Assembly (NCBI RefSeq): GCF_023218175.1
Contig: NZ_JALPTH010000003.1
Span: 1 to 64,000, forward strand
Reading direction: 5' to 3'
Length of the DNA: 64,000 nt
DNA from: Streptomyces lichenis
GTDB lineage: Bacteria; Actinomycetota; Actinomycetes; Streptomycetales; Streptomycetaceae
Notes under the pieces: generated by a model
The model's input: the letters and a program-made list of their open reading frames with translations, nothing else
Databases searched by the model: none
What the model was told of the DNA's origin: nothing
Translations under genes and position numbers: made by a program
In this document: positions 1 through 6,658 of the stretch, one piece after another
How positions within the stretch are numbered: the first letter of the stretch is position 1
Layout of the letters: each line of letters starts with the position of its first letter

Positions 1-101
1 TCCCTCGGACCGGGGGCGGGATACGGGGCGGGCGGGGCGGGGCTGCGGACCGAGGCGGGGCGGGGTTACGGGCTGGGGGTGAGCTACCGGCCGGGGCGGG
101 G

Positions 102-896
102 CTATGGGCCGGGGACCGGCTCGGCGTACAGCAGCAGGTTGTCGGCGTAGGTGTGGGCGACCGGGTCGAAGGCGCCGGTGCAGGTGACCAGGACGAGCCG
201 GGGGGTGCCGGTGGAGCCGAACAGGTCGCGGGGCAGCGCGGCGGCGGGGTGGGAGCGGCGGGCGGTCACCCGGTAGTGGTGGCGAGTGCCGTCGGCCGTG
301 GTGACCTGGACCCGGGCCCCGACCGGCACGCTGTGCAACCGCTGGAAAGGCCCCGCCCCCTCGGCCGCCGAGTCGAGATGGCCCGCGAGCAGCACCGTGC
401 CGTGAGGGGCGCCGGGCAGTGCGCCGAGGGCCCACCAGCCCAGGCGCCGAGGGGAGTCGGGGACCGCCATGGCGCCCTGGCGGTCGGCGGTGACCGCGTC
501 GACCGGTACGGCGGTCAGATGGCCCGGGACGGTGAGCGCGACCGGCGGTGAGTGGACGGCCGCGGCGGGGCCGGGCGCCGCCATGGCCCGTACGGGCAGG
601 GAGCCGGCGTCCGGAGGGACGGGGACGGCGACCGGCAGGGGGCACAGCAGGGCGGCGGCCGCCAGGGCGAAGGAGGCAGTGCCGAGGCGCAGCAGCCGGC
701 GCTCACGCCGTAGCGCCCGCGCGGCGGGCCCGCTCGCCGGCCAGGGGCGCCCGGTGGACCAGGCGGTTCCGGGGCCGCCGGTGCCATGGAGGTGGATCCG
801 ATGGCCTCGCCGGGTCAGGCTGTCCGGAGCGGAGGCGGCGAGCGGGACCACCGGACCCGACCGGGTGGACGGGCAGAAGCGCCGCGCTCCCCCCAT
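102..896 (-). CDS. Class F sortase (exported, membrane-anchored)
   Basis: The C-terminal 130 residues carry the class F sortase fold: a histidine in LLAGHLDS, then LVLVTCTG with the catalytic cysteine, and a terminal YADNLLLYAEP strand. A hydrophobic segment (LGTASFALAAAALLCPLPV) near residue 60 is the N-terminal anchor. Sortases are extracytoplasmic transpeptidases that attach substrates to the cell wall; class F enzymes are typical of Actinobacteria. The usual arginine near the end is not in its commonest context. The start is uncertain: ATGs at 896, 917 and 938 all lie in a 21-bp tandem repeat and a GTG lies at 851; none has a strong Shine-Dalgarno. It sits just downstream of an exported DUF4142 protein on the same strand, which may be a functional partner. 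Confidence 0.82.
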   Translation of the reverse strand: MGGARRFCPSTRSGPVVPLAASAPDSLTRRGHRIHLHGTGGPGTAWSTGRPWPASGPAARALRRERRLLRLGTASFALAAAALLCPLPVAVPVPPDAGSLPVRAMAAPGPAAAVHSPPVALTVPGHLTAVPVDAVTADRQGAMAVPDSPRRLGWWALGALPGAPHGTVLLAGHLDSAAEGAGPFQRLHSVPVGARVQVTTADGTRHHYRVTARRSHPAAALPRDLFGSTGTPRLVLVTCTGAFDPVAHTYADNLLLYAEPVPGP

Positions 897-957
897 GAGG
901 GGACGTGATCCCCCCATGAGGGGACGTGATCCGCGCATGAGGAGTCGTGATCCTTGA
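894..957. repeat. 21-bp tandem repeat, 3 copies, at the sortase start
   Basis: Three consecutive 21-bp units with core CATGAGGGGACGTGATCC occur; the last copy is degenerate (GAGGAGTCGTGATCC). The period equals two helical turns and is divisible by three, so the array can be read either as a heptad (LMGGSRP) in an extended sortase N-terminus or as regularly spaced protein-binding sites in its 5' region. Confidence 0.8.
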
Positions 958-1107
958 ACGAGGCGCCGGGACCCGCCTGTGAGAAGTCGCGGTATGAGAT
1001 ATGGGGGCATGAGCATTCGAGGGGTGCGGAGTCGCATGGGTGGTCCCTGACCGGTCGGTGGCCCGGCCCCGTCAGCCGGTCGGCGGGGTGGGCGGCGGCG
1101 AACGCGC

Positions 1108-1815
1108 TCAGCGGTTGTCGTTGCGGCGCAGGCGGGCAGCGGCCCAGAACGCGCCGGCCGCGACCACGAGGCCACCGACCGCCAGGACCGGCACGGCGAC
1201 CGCGACCGGCACACCGGCGGCCAGGGTCGCGGACTGCCCGCCCGCTCCGGCGTGGATCGCCTTGGGGCCGGAGGTGTGGTGGCAGGTGCCGCCCCGGACC
1301 ATGTCCAGATGGGAGGCGACGATCGGACGCACCGCCTTGGCCGCCGCGATGACCTGGGCGTTCTTCCCCTTGGCAAGCTGGGTGTCGATGCGGTCGAGGG
1401 TCTTCTCGTGCGCACCGGCGAGCGCGGTGAGCCAGGCCGCGTCGTAGCCGGCTTTCCCGTGCTTCGCCATCAGTCCGGCCAGCAGCGCCTGCTGATCGGC
1501 GGTCGGTGCCGGTGGCAGGTCCACGCCCAGCTTCTCGGCGAGCGCCTTGGTGCTGGCGTCCATCCGGGTGTGGTCCCGTACCAGGGCCGCCCCGGTCTCC
1601 CGCACACACGGGGAGACCGCGTGCTTCCGGCCGTCCTCACCCGCCGCGATCTCGGTGAGATGGCCCTGGTGGGAGGCGCGTACGAAGGCCTCGTCCAGGA
1701 CGGGCGGGGCGGAGCCCTCGGAGGAGGGACCGGTGGCGGAGGCGGGGGCGGCGGCCAGGCCGCTGAGCGCGAGGCAGGTGAGGGCCGTAGCCGCTGCCCA
1801 GCGGTGGGTGCGCAT
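1108..1815 (-). CDS. DUF4142 family exported protein with C-terminal membrane anchor
   Basis: A 235-residue protein. It has an N-terminal signal peptide (AAATALTCLALSGLAAAPASA, cleavage near residue 27), then a helical DUF4142 region (HQGHLTEIAAGE...VRDHTRMDAST) of the ferritin-like type found in many exported proteins of unknown function. A C-terminal hydrophobic helix (LAAGVPVAVAVPVLAVGGLV) is followed by the basic tail RLRRNDNR. The helix plus positive tail resembles the end of a sortase substrate, but no LPXTG/LAXTG box is visible before it. Two cysteines (CVRE, TCHH) could form a disulfide. The start is the ATG preceding MRTHRW because the signal peptide begins there; no clear Shine-Dalgarno is seen. 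The gene is in tandem with the sortase, 212 bp upstream. Confidence 0.78.
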   Translation of the reverse strand: MRTHRWAAATALTCLALSGLAAAPASATGPSSEGSAPPVLDEAFVRASHQGHLTEIAAGEDGRKHAVSPCVRETGAALVRDHTRMDASTKALAEKLGVDLPPAPTADQQALLAGLMAKHGKAGYDAAWLTALAGAHEKTLDRIDTQLAKGKNAQVIAAAKAVRPIVASHLDMVRGGTCHHTSGPKAIHAGAGGQSATLAAGVPVAVAVPVLAVGGLVVAAGAFWAAARLRRNDNR

Positions 1816-2017
1816 CACGTGGGGGTCCGTTCTCGTCGGTCGGTCGTTCGGTCGTTCGGTGCGGACCCTTGGATTCGTAGGGGTCCTACCGACCATCCGG
1901 ACACGGCGCGACCGGCTCCGCCAGCGGCCGTACTGCAAACAGCGCAGGAGGGTGCGGAGGACGGAGGACGGAGGCGGAAGACGGCTCGGTCGACGGGTCG
2001 GCCGGGGGATCGGCCGG

Positions 2018-2491
2018 TCAGGCCACCGCGGCTGCCACCAGCAGGGCGAAGGCGGCCGTTATCAGCAGCGTGCGTATGCGGTGGAGGCTGTTCCACCGGG
2101 ACTCGAACGCGGCCCGGGCCGGACCGGACGGGCTGCCCGACGCTGCGGCCAGGGCGTTGTTCAGCGGGACGTTCCCCGCGATGGTGACCAGGTGGTTGGC
2201 CACCGCGCCGACCGACGCGGCGATCAGCAGCCAGGTCTGACCGGCCGACCGCCCCTCCACCGGTATCGCGAGGGCGAGCGCCGGGAAGACCACCGCACCG
2301 GCGAACACGGCCAGGAAGACCGGCCGGGGCACGAACTCGTTGACCCGGCGCATGGCGGTGACGAACTGGTCGTCGTCCAGCCGGGCGAACGCGGGCATCA
2401 CTCCGGTCAGGAAGATCAGCATGAAGCCCGCGTACAGCCCGGTGGCGACGACAGCGAGTCCCAGCAGCACATTCGGCATGTCCCAGATCAT
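2018..2491 (-). CDS. DUF1772 / anthrone-oxygenase-like membrane protein
   Basis: A 157-residue polytopic membrane protein with about four hydrophobic helices. Family marks include NEFVPRPVFLAVF in the first half, NVPLNNALAA before the third loop and the W-x-x-L-H-R-I-R-T segment (WNSLHRIRTLL) before the last helix, as in DUF1772 proteins. Some relatives are anthrone oxygenases or noroxidases in polyketide pathways, but no polyketide genes are nearby, so a specific reaction cannot be assigned. The start could be ATG 2491, ATG 2479 or TTG 2509; 2491 is a compromise. It lies about 200 bp upstream of the DUF4142 gene on the same strand and directly behind two GC-rich tandem arrays. Confidence 0.72.
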   Translation of the reverse strand: MIWDMPNVLLGLAVVATGLYAGFMLIFLTGVMPAFARLDDDQFVTAMRRVNEFVPRPVFLAVFAGAVVFPALALAIPVEGRSAGQTWLLIAASVGAVANHLVTIAGNVPLNNALAAASGSPSGPARAAFESRWNSLHRIRTLLITAAFALLVAAAVA

Positions 2492-2525
2492 GGCAGCCGG
2501 CACTGACAACCGGCCGCTGCATTAC

Positions 2526-2615
2526 GCCCCTCCGGGCCGCCACCCGCACCCCGGCGCCCCTCCGGGCCGCCACCCGCACCCCGGCGCCCCTCCGGGCGGC
2601 CGCACGCGCCCCGGT
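2526..2615. repeat. 30-bp tandem repeat, about 3 copies
   Basis: Two exact 30-bp units start at 2526 and 2556 (unit begins GCCCCTCCGGGCCGCCACCC and continues GCACCCCGGC), followed by a degenerate third copy. The array lies between the end of the VWA lipoprotein gene and the start of the DUF1772 gene, so it sits in the latter's upstream region. Confidence 0.9.
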
Positions 2616-2675
2616 CCGCCGGATCCGCCCGGGGCGGCGGGGCTCGCCCGGCCCCCGGCCCCGTCCGGGCAGCGG

Positions 2676-2777
2676 GGCTCGCCCGGGTGCCGGCCCCGCC
2701 CGGGTGCGGGGCCCGCCCGGGTGCGGAGCCCGCCCGGGTGCGGAGCCCGCCCGGGTGCGGAGCCCGCCCGGGGCGGC
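2676..2777. repeat. 17-bp tandem repeat, 5-6 copies
   Basis: Units of AGCCCGCCCGGGTGCGG occur at 2727, 2744 and (partial) 2761, with one-base variants at 2693 and 2710 and a degenerate copy before them. Each unit contains the self-complementary CCCGGG core, so the array has strong folding potential. It is a separate repeat family from the 30-bp array just upstream. Confidence 0.9.
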
Positions 2778-2836
2778 GGGGCCCGCAGGGCACCGACGGC
2801 CCTCCACAGACCCCGCCGGTCCTCAGGCCGGCCGCC

Positions 2837-4426
2837 TCACCCCCGTAGCTGGTTCGCCCGGCGGACGGAGTCCGCGAGCTCGGCGACCACCTCGGACTCG
2901 GTCGTGCGGGCCAGGCCGTCCGCCAGGTCGGCCAGTTCGCCCGGGCTGGGGGCGCCGGGGAGTTCGCCGCCGCGCAGCGAGTCGCCGAAGTAGCCCGCCG
3001 CCGCGGCGACCCGGAGGCCCGGCGCGGTCTCGGCGCTCCAGAGCGCGGGGGCGAGCGCCTTGGCGTCCAGCGCGCCGGACTGTTCGCGCGGGGCGCGTGT
3101 GGCGGGGTCGAGCCAGCGGACGGTGGCCTCGGCGAGCCGGCCGGTGTCGGCGCCGGGACGGGTGCGGACCGCGTACAGGGCCGTGACCTGGTGGCCGGGG
3201 CCCACCTCGCCGCCGTCCACCCGGTCGTCGCGGAAGTCCTCGTCGGCGACCTTCCGGTTCTCGTACCCGACGAGGCGGAACTCCTCGACGCGGTCGGGGT
3301 CGAAGGCGACCTGCGCCTTGGCGTCCCGGGCCCGCAGCTCCACATGGGCCGGGAGCTGGTCGACGAAGACCTTGCGGGCCTGCTCCGGCGTGGAGACATA
3401 GGTGGTGTGGCCGTCGCCCCGGTCGGCGAGCTGCTCCATCAGCGCGTCGCCGTACTCGCTGCCGACGCCGACACCGAAGAGGGTGATGCCGTGCTCGCGC
3501 CGGTCGCCCTCGATGCGCTCCAGGATGGCCTGGGCGTCGGTCTCACCGGTGTTGGCGAGCGCGTCGGACAGCAGCACGACCCGGTTGGTGGCTCCCGCGC
3601 GGTGGCCGGCCACGGCGGTGTCGTAGCCGGTGCGCACCCCGGCCGCGACATTGGTGGAGGCGGAGACCTCCAGCCCGGAGACGGTTTCCCGGACGCGCTC
3701 GCGGTTGCCCTTCAGCGGGGTCATCGGCAGCCGGACCTCGGCCTCGTCGCTGAAGGTGACCAGGGCCACGGAGTCGTCGTCGCGCAGCTGGCCGGTGAGG
3801 ACGCCGAGGGACTCCTTGACCAGGTCGAGCCGGCCCGGGTCGCCCATCGAGCCGGAGATGTCGACGACGAAGGTCAGGGCGGCGGGCGGCCGGGGGCCCT
3901 GCCGGTCGGCGGTGCGGGTGGCCATCCCGACCCGTACGAGTGACCAGTCGCCGGCCTTGGTGCGGGCACCGTCCACGGTCACCGTGAAGCCGGACCCTTC
4001 GGGCTGGGGGTAGTCCTGCCGGAAGGTGTTGACGAACTCCTCGGGGCGGACGGTCTCCCGGTCGGGCAGCCGGCCGTCGGCGAGCACGCGCCGCGCGTAG
4101 CCGTACGAGGCGGTGTCCACGTCCAGCGCGAAGGTGGACAGCAGCTCGGCGGGCGGCGCCGCGCGGAACGGCTCGTCCGCTCCGCCCCCACTGTCCCTAC
4201 CGGCCGGCCCGCCCTTGCCGTCCTGGGGCGCGTTCGGGGCGGGGGGCGCGTAGGCACCGGAGCTGCCGCCCCCGCTCTTCCGCGCGGCGCGGTCCGCGGT
4301 GCCGGTGCCGTCCTGCCCACCGGAGCAGCCGCCGAGCAGCAGGGCGGCGGCGAGCAGGGCGACGGCGGTGGCTCGGGGACGCCGCCCCATCCGCTCGGGT
4401 GTCGTGGTGCGTCGGCGCATCGTCAT
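2837..4426 (-). CDS. von Willebrand factor type A (VWA) domain lipoprotein, YfbK-like
   Basis: A 529-residue protein with a lipoprotein signal (AVALLAAALLLGGC, lipobox LGGC near residue 33), so it is predicted to be lipid-anchored outside the membrane. A low-complexity Gly/Pro linker leads to a VWA-associated N-terminal domain (ELLSTFALDVDTASYGYARR). The VWA domain has the metal-binding MIDAS motif DISGS (DxSxS) about residue 190 and the later threonine/aspartate elements (ALANTGETD). The C-terminus matches the DUF3520 region seen in YfbK-type proteins. VWA domains bind protein partners through a divalent metal; the ligand is unknown. ATG 4426 has GGGGGA about 6 nt upstream. Transcribed toward the DUF1772 gene, 345 bp away. 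Confidence 0.88.
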   Translation of the reverse strand: MTMRRRTTTPERMGRRPRATAVALLAAALLLGGCSGGQDGTGTADRAARKSGGGSSGAYAPPAPNAPQDGKGGPAGRDSGGGADEPFRAAPPAELLSTFALDVDTASYGYARRVLADGRLPDRETVRPEEFVNTFRQDYPQPEGSGFTVTVDGARTKAGDWSLVRVGMATRTADRQGPRPPAALTFVVDISGSMGDPGRLDLVKESLGVLTGQLRDDDSVALVTFSDEAEVRLPMTPLKGNRERVRETVSGLEVSASTNVAAGVRTGYDTAVAGHRAGATNRVVLLSDALANTGETDAQAILERIEGDRREHGITLFGVGVGSEYGDALMEQLADRGDGHTTYVSTPEQARKVFVDQLPAHVELRARDAKAQVAFDPDRVEEFRLVGYENRKVADEDFRDDRVDGGEVGPGHQVTALYAVRTRPGADTGRLAEATVRWLDPATRAPREQSGALDAKALAPALWSAETAPGLRVAAAAGYFGDSLRGGELPGAPSPGELADLADGLARTTESEVVAELADSVRRANQLRG

Positions 4427-4852
4427 CCGGATCCCCCGTCAGTGTGGTGTCCCCGGCCGCCGGGCCGGGGTGCCGGTTGTGTCTGGGAGTGTGACGTCGG
4501 CGGTCGCCCGGCGGTGCCCGCGGACCGGTTGCGGAAGCGTCTCGATGCGGCAACGACCGGCGCTCGACGGCGACTTGCGGGCCGGTCGTGGCGGAAGGGC
4601 CGGTGTGGGAGGAGGGGTGCCGGAGGGGACGGGAATGGCGAGGACTAGCCAACCCTGAGCTGGCTCTTGTCACGGTGAGCAATCACGTGAGTACATGGAG
4701 TTGTGTGAGTTCCAGCGGATGCCAAGGGGATGACGGGGGTGGTCATCATGGCCAACGTTCCGGGCGCCGTACTCGGCCGGACGGACAGAGGGAATACGGA
4801 CAGAGGGAATGCGGACGGAAGGGATACGGACGGAAGGGATACGGAGGCGGTG
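4427..4852. other. Divergent intergenic region (VWA lipoprotein / LuxR-type regulator)
   Basis: About 425 bp separate two divergently read genes and should carry both promoters. The stretch 4660-4730 is locally less GC-rich (CAATCACGTGAGTACATGG). The right end carries a 15-bp tandem array annotated separately. Alternative upstream starts for the regulator (4730 or 4748) would place part of this region inside the gene. Confidence 0.5.
4782..4841. repeat. 15-bp tandem repeat, 4 copies, just before the regulator start
   Basis: Four head-to-tail 15-bp units: two CGGACAGAGGGAATA/G copies, then two CGGACGGAAGGGATA copies, followed by CGGAGG, which is the likely Shine-Dalgarno. Read in frame it would encode a low-complexity TDRGN/DGRDT stretch, unlike the rest of the protein. 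Confidence 0.92.
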
Positions 4853-5608
4853 GTGCGGATACTGCCGCTCCGGTCGCCTCGGCCGTCCGGGCAGCCCGTG
4901 CTCGGCACCAGGCAGATCGGCGCGGCGCTCGCCGCGCTCGCCGAGTCGGCCCGGCGCGAGCTGCTGACCTTCGACGATCCGGCGGCGTCCCCGGCCCGCT
5001 CGCTGCCGGCGTCGTTCCTCCAGCTGGCCGGGGACTGCGCGCGGACGGCGGGTGAGCGGGTCCCGACGGTGCGCCGGGTCCTGCCCCGCCACGCGCGGGA
5101 CGCGCTCACCGCCCTGTGCGGGGCCTCCGGGTCGGGGCCGCCGCCCGGTCAGGCCCGGCTCACGGACTCGATCCCGTTCAAGATGATCCTGGTGGACCGG
5201 ACCGTCGCCGCCGTCCCCCTCGATCTCGAACTGCTCTACAACGGGATGCTGCTGATCCGCGACCCGGTGGTGGTGCAGGCTCTGGTCCGGGCCCATCAGG
5301 CCTGGTGGGAGTCGGGTGAGGAGCTGCTGCCGCACCGGATCCCGCTGCCGGGAGCCCGGGCGCCCGGGTCGGGGGCGGGGACGGGAGGGGAGGCGGGGTG
5401 CGCGGGGCCGGGGGCGGAGGCCATGCCGGAGCATCTGAGACCGGTGCTGGACGCGCTGCTGGCCGGCCTCACCGACGAGGCGGCCGCGGCCCGGCTGGGG
5501 ATATCGGGCCGCACCTACACCCGCCGGGTGGGCGAGCTGTTCGCGGCCCTCGGCACCACCAGCCGCTTCCGGGCCGGAGCGGAGGCGATGCGCCGTGGCT
5601 GGCTCTGA
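4853..5608 (+). CDS. LuxR-type helix-turn-helix transcriptional regulator
   Basis: The last 60 residues form a LuxR/FixJ-type DNA-binding domain (LLAGLTDEAAAARLGISGRTYTRRVGELFAALG) with the usual recognition helix followed by the F.A...A...GWL ending. The preceding 180 residues resemble the sensor half of Streptomyces orphan LuxR regulators (LTDSIPFKMILVDRTVAAVPL, then LLYNGMLLIRDPVVVQALV); no receiver aspartate or kinase is seen. GTG 4853 is preferred because CGGAGG lies 5 nt upstream and because upstream in-frame codons fall in a 15-bp tandem repeat; ATG 4748 or 4730 would give 285-292 residues. A Gly/Pro-rich linker around residues 160-190 separates the halves. The gene converges on the ABC permease gene. 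Confidence 0.72.
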   Translation: MRILPLRSPRPSGQPVLGTRQIGAALAALAESARRELLTFDDPAASPARSLPASFLQLAGDCARTAGERVPTVRRVLPRHARDALTALCGASGSGPPPGQARLTDSIPFKMILVDRTVAAVPLDLELLYNGMLLIRDPVVVQALVRAHQAWWESGEELLPHRIPLPGARAPGSGAGTGGEAGCAGPGAEAMPEHLRPVLDALLAGLTDEAAAARLGISGRTYTRRVGELFAALGTTSRFRAGAEAMRRGWL

Positions 5609-5611
5609 CGG

Positions 5612-5634
5612 CCTCCCCGGCCGCCCCGGGGAGG
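5612..5634. terminator. Hairpin between convergent genes
   Basis: CCTCCCCGG and CCGGGGAGG form a 9-bp perfect stem with a 5-nt loop directly after the regulator stop codon. There is no T-run, as is common in high-GC Actinobacteria. Confidence 0.5.
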
Positions 5635-5707
5635 AGTCGCCGACCGCGATCGTCCACGGCCCGGCCCCGGGCGGCGCCCTCGCCCGTCCCGGGGAGGGAC
5701 CACCCGG

Positions 5708-6658
5708 TCAGGACACGATGTCCTTGCGGGCGAAGCCGCGGAAGGCCAGGGCGAAGAGGACCAAGGCGTACGTCACCGAGACCGCCGTCCCCTTGGCCAT
5801 CCCGCCCCACTCCAGCTGCGGTTGGAGGGCGTCCGCCCAGGCGAACTGCCAGTGCGCGGGCAGCAGTTCCCGCCAGTCGCCGAGGGCGGTGACCGCGTCC
5901 AGCACATTGCCGATGATCGTCAGGCCCACCGCGCCGCCGACCGCGCCGAGCGGGGCGTCGGTCCTGGTCGACAGCCAGAAGGCGAGCCCCGCCGTGACCA
6001 GTTGGGAGACGAAGACGAACGCGACGATCAGCGCCAAGCGGGGCAGCGCCTCGCCCAGGGGCAGGGACCCGCCGGTGGGGATGCGCAGCGGTCCCCAGCC
6101 GTAGGCGATCGAGCCCGCTACGAGGGCGACGGCCGGCAGCAGCACCATCGCCGCCGCGCTGAAGCCCAGCCCCACCGCCAGTTTCGACCACAGCAGCCGG
6201 GACCGGGGCACCGGTGCGGCCAGCAGATAGCGCAGCGAGGACCAGTTCGCCTCGGAGGCGACCGTGTCACCGCAGAACAGCGCCACCGGGATCACCAGGA
6301 GGAAGCCGGCGGAGACGAACAGGCAGGTCGCGGCGAAGTTGGCGCCCGACGCGGTGGCGGTGTCCATCAGGTTGATCCGGCGGCCGCCGCCCTCGCCACC
6401 CGGGTCGCCGCCGATGGCGAAGGCGGCGATCAGGACGAACGGCAGCGCGGTCAGGATGAGCCCCATCACCAGGGTGCGGCGGCGCTTCAGCTGGCGCACG
6501 GCCTCCACCCGCAGCGGCAGGGTGCGGCCGGGGCGGTAGCCGGAGGCCGGCGGGGGCGGTGTGCCGCCCCCGGACGACGGGGTGCCGGGCGCCGACGGGG
6601 GTGGGGTGCCGGGGGCCGGTGATGAGGGGCCGCCGGGGGGCGGGGTGACGGCGGTCAT
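5708..6658 (-). CDS. ABC-2 type transporter permease
   Basis: A 316-residue membrane protein with a Pro/Gly/Ser-rich cytoplasmic N-terminus (about 45 residues), then VEAVRQLKRRRTLVMGLILTAL, the basic-then-hydrophobic entry typical of ABC-2 permeases. About six membrane helices follow, with the conserved GDTVASEANWSSLRYLLAAPVPRSRLLWSK-type loop between the second and third. The start ATG overlaps the stop of the upstream S15/ATPase gene by 4 nt (ATGA), so the two are translationally coupled and should form one exporter or ABC-type complex. No substrate can be assigned. Confidence 0.88.
   Translation of the reverse strand: MTAVTPPPGGPSSPAPGTPPPSAPGTPSSGGGTPPPPASGYRPGRTLPLRVEAVRQLKRRRTLVMGLILTALPFVLIAAFAIGGDPGGEGGGRRINLMDTATASGANFAATCLFVSAGFLLVIPVALFCGDTVASEANWSSLRYLLAAPVPRSRLLWSKLAVGLGFSAAAMVLLPAVALVAGSIAYGWGPLRIPTGGSLPLGEALPRLALIVAFVFVSQLVTAGLAFWLSTRTDAPLGAVGGAVGLTIIGNVLDAVTALGDWRELLPAHWQFAWADALQPQLEWGGMAKGTAVSVTYALVLFALAFRGFARKDIVS

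Noticed and set aside
2018..2491. Polyketide anthrone oxygenase as part of a biosynthetic cluster
   Set aside because: The family match is general and there are no polyketide genes in the window.
2526..2777. CRISPR array
   Set aside because: The repeats are directly contiguous or nearly so, without unique spacers, and no cas gene is present.
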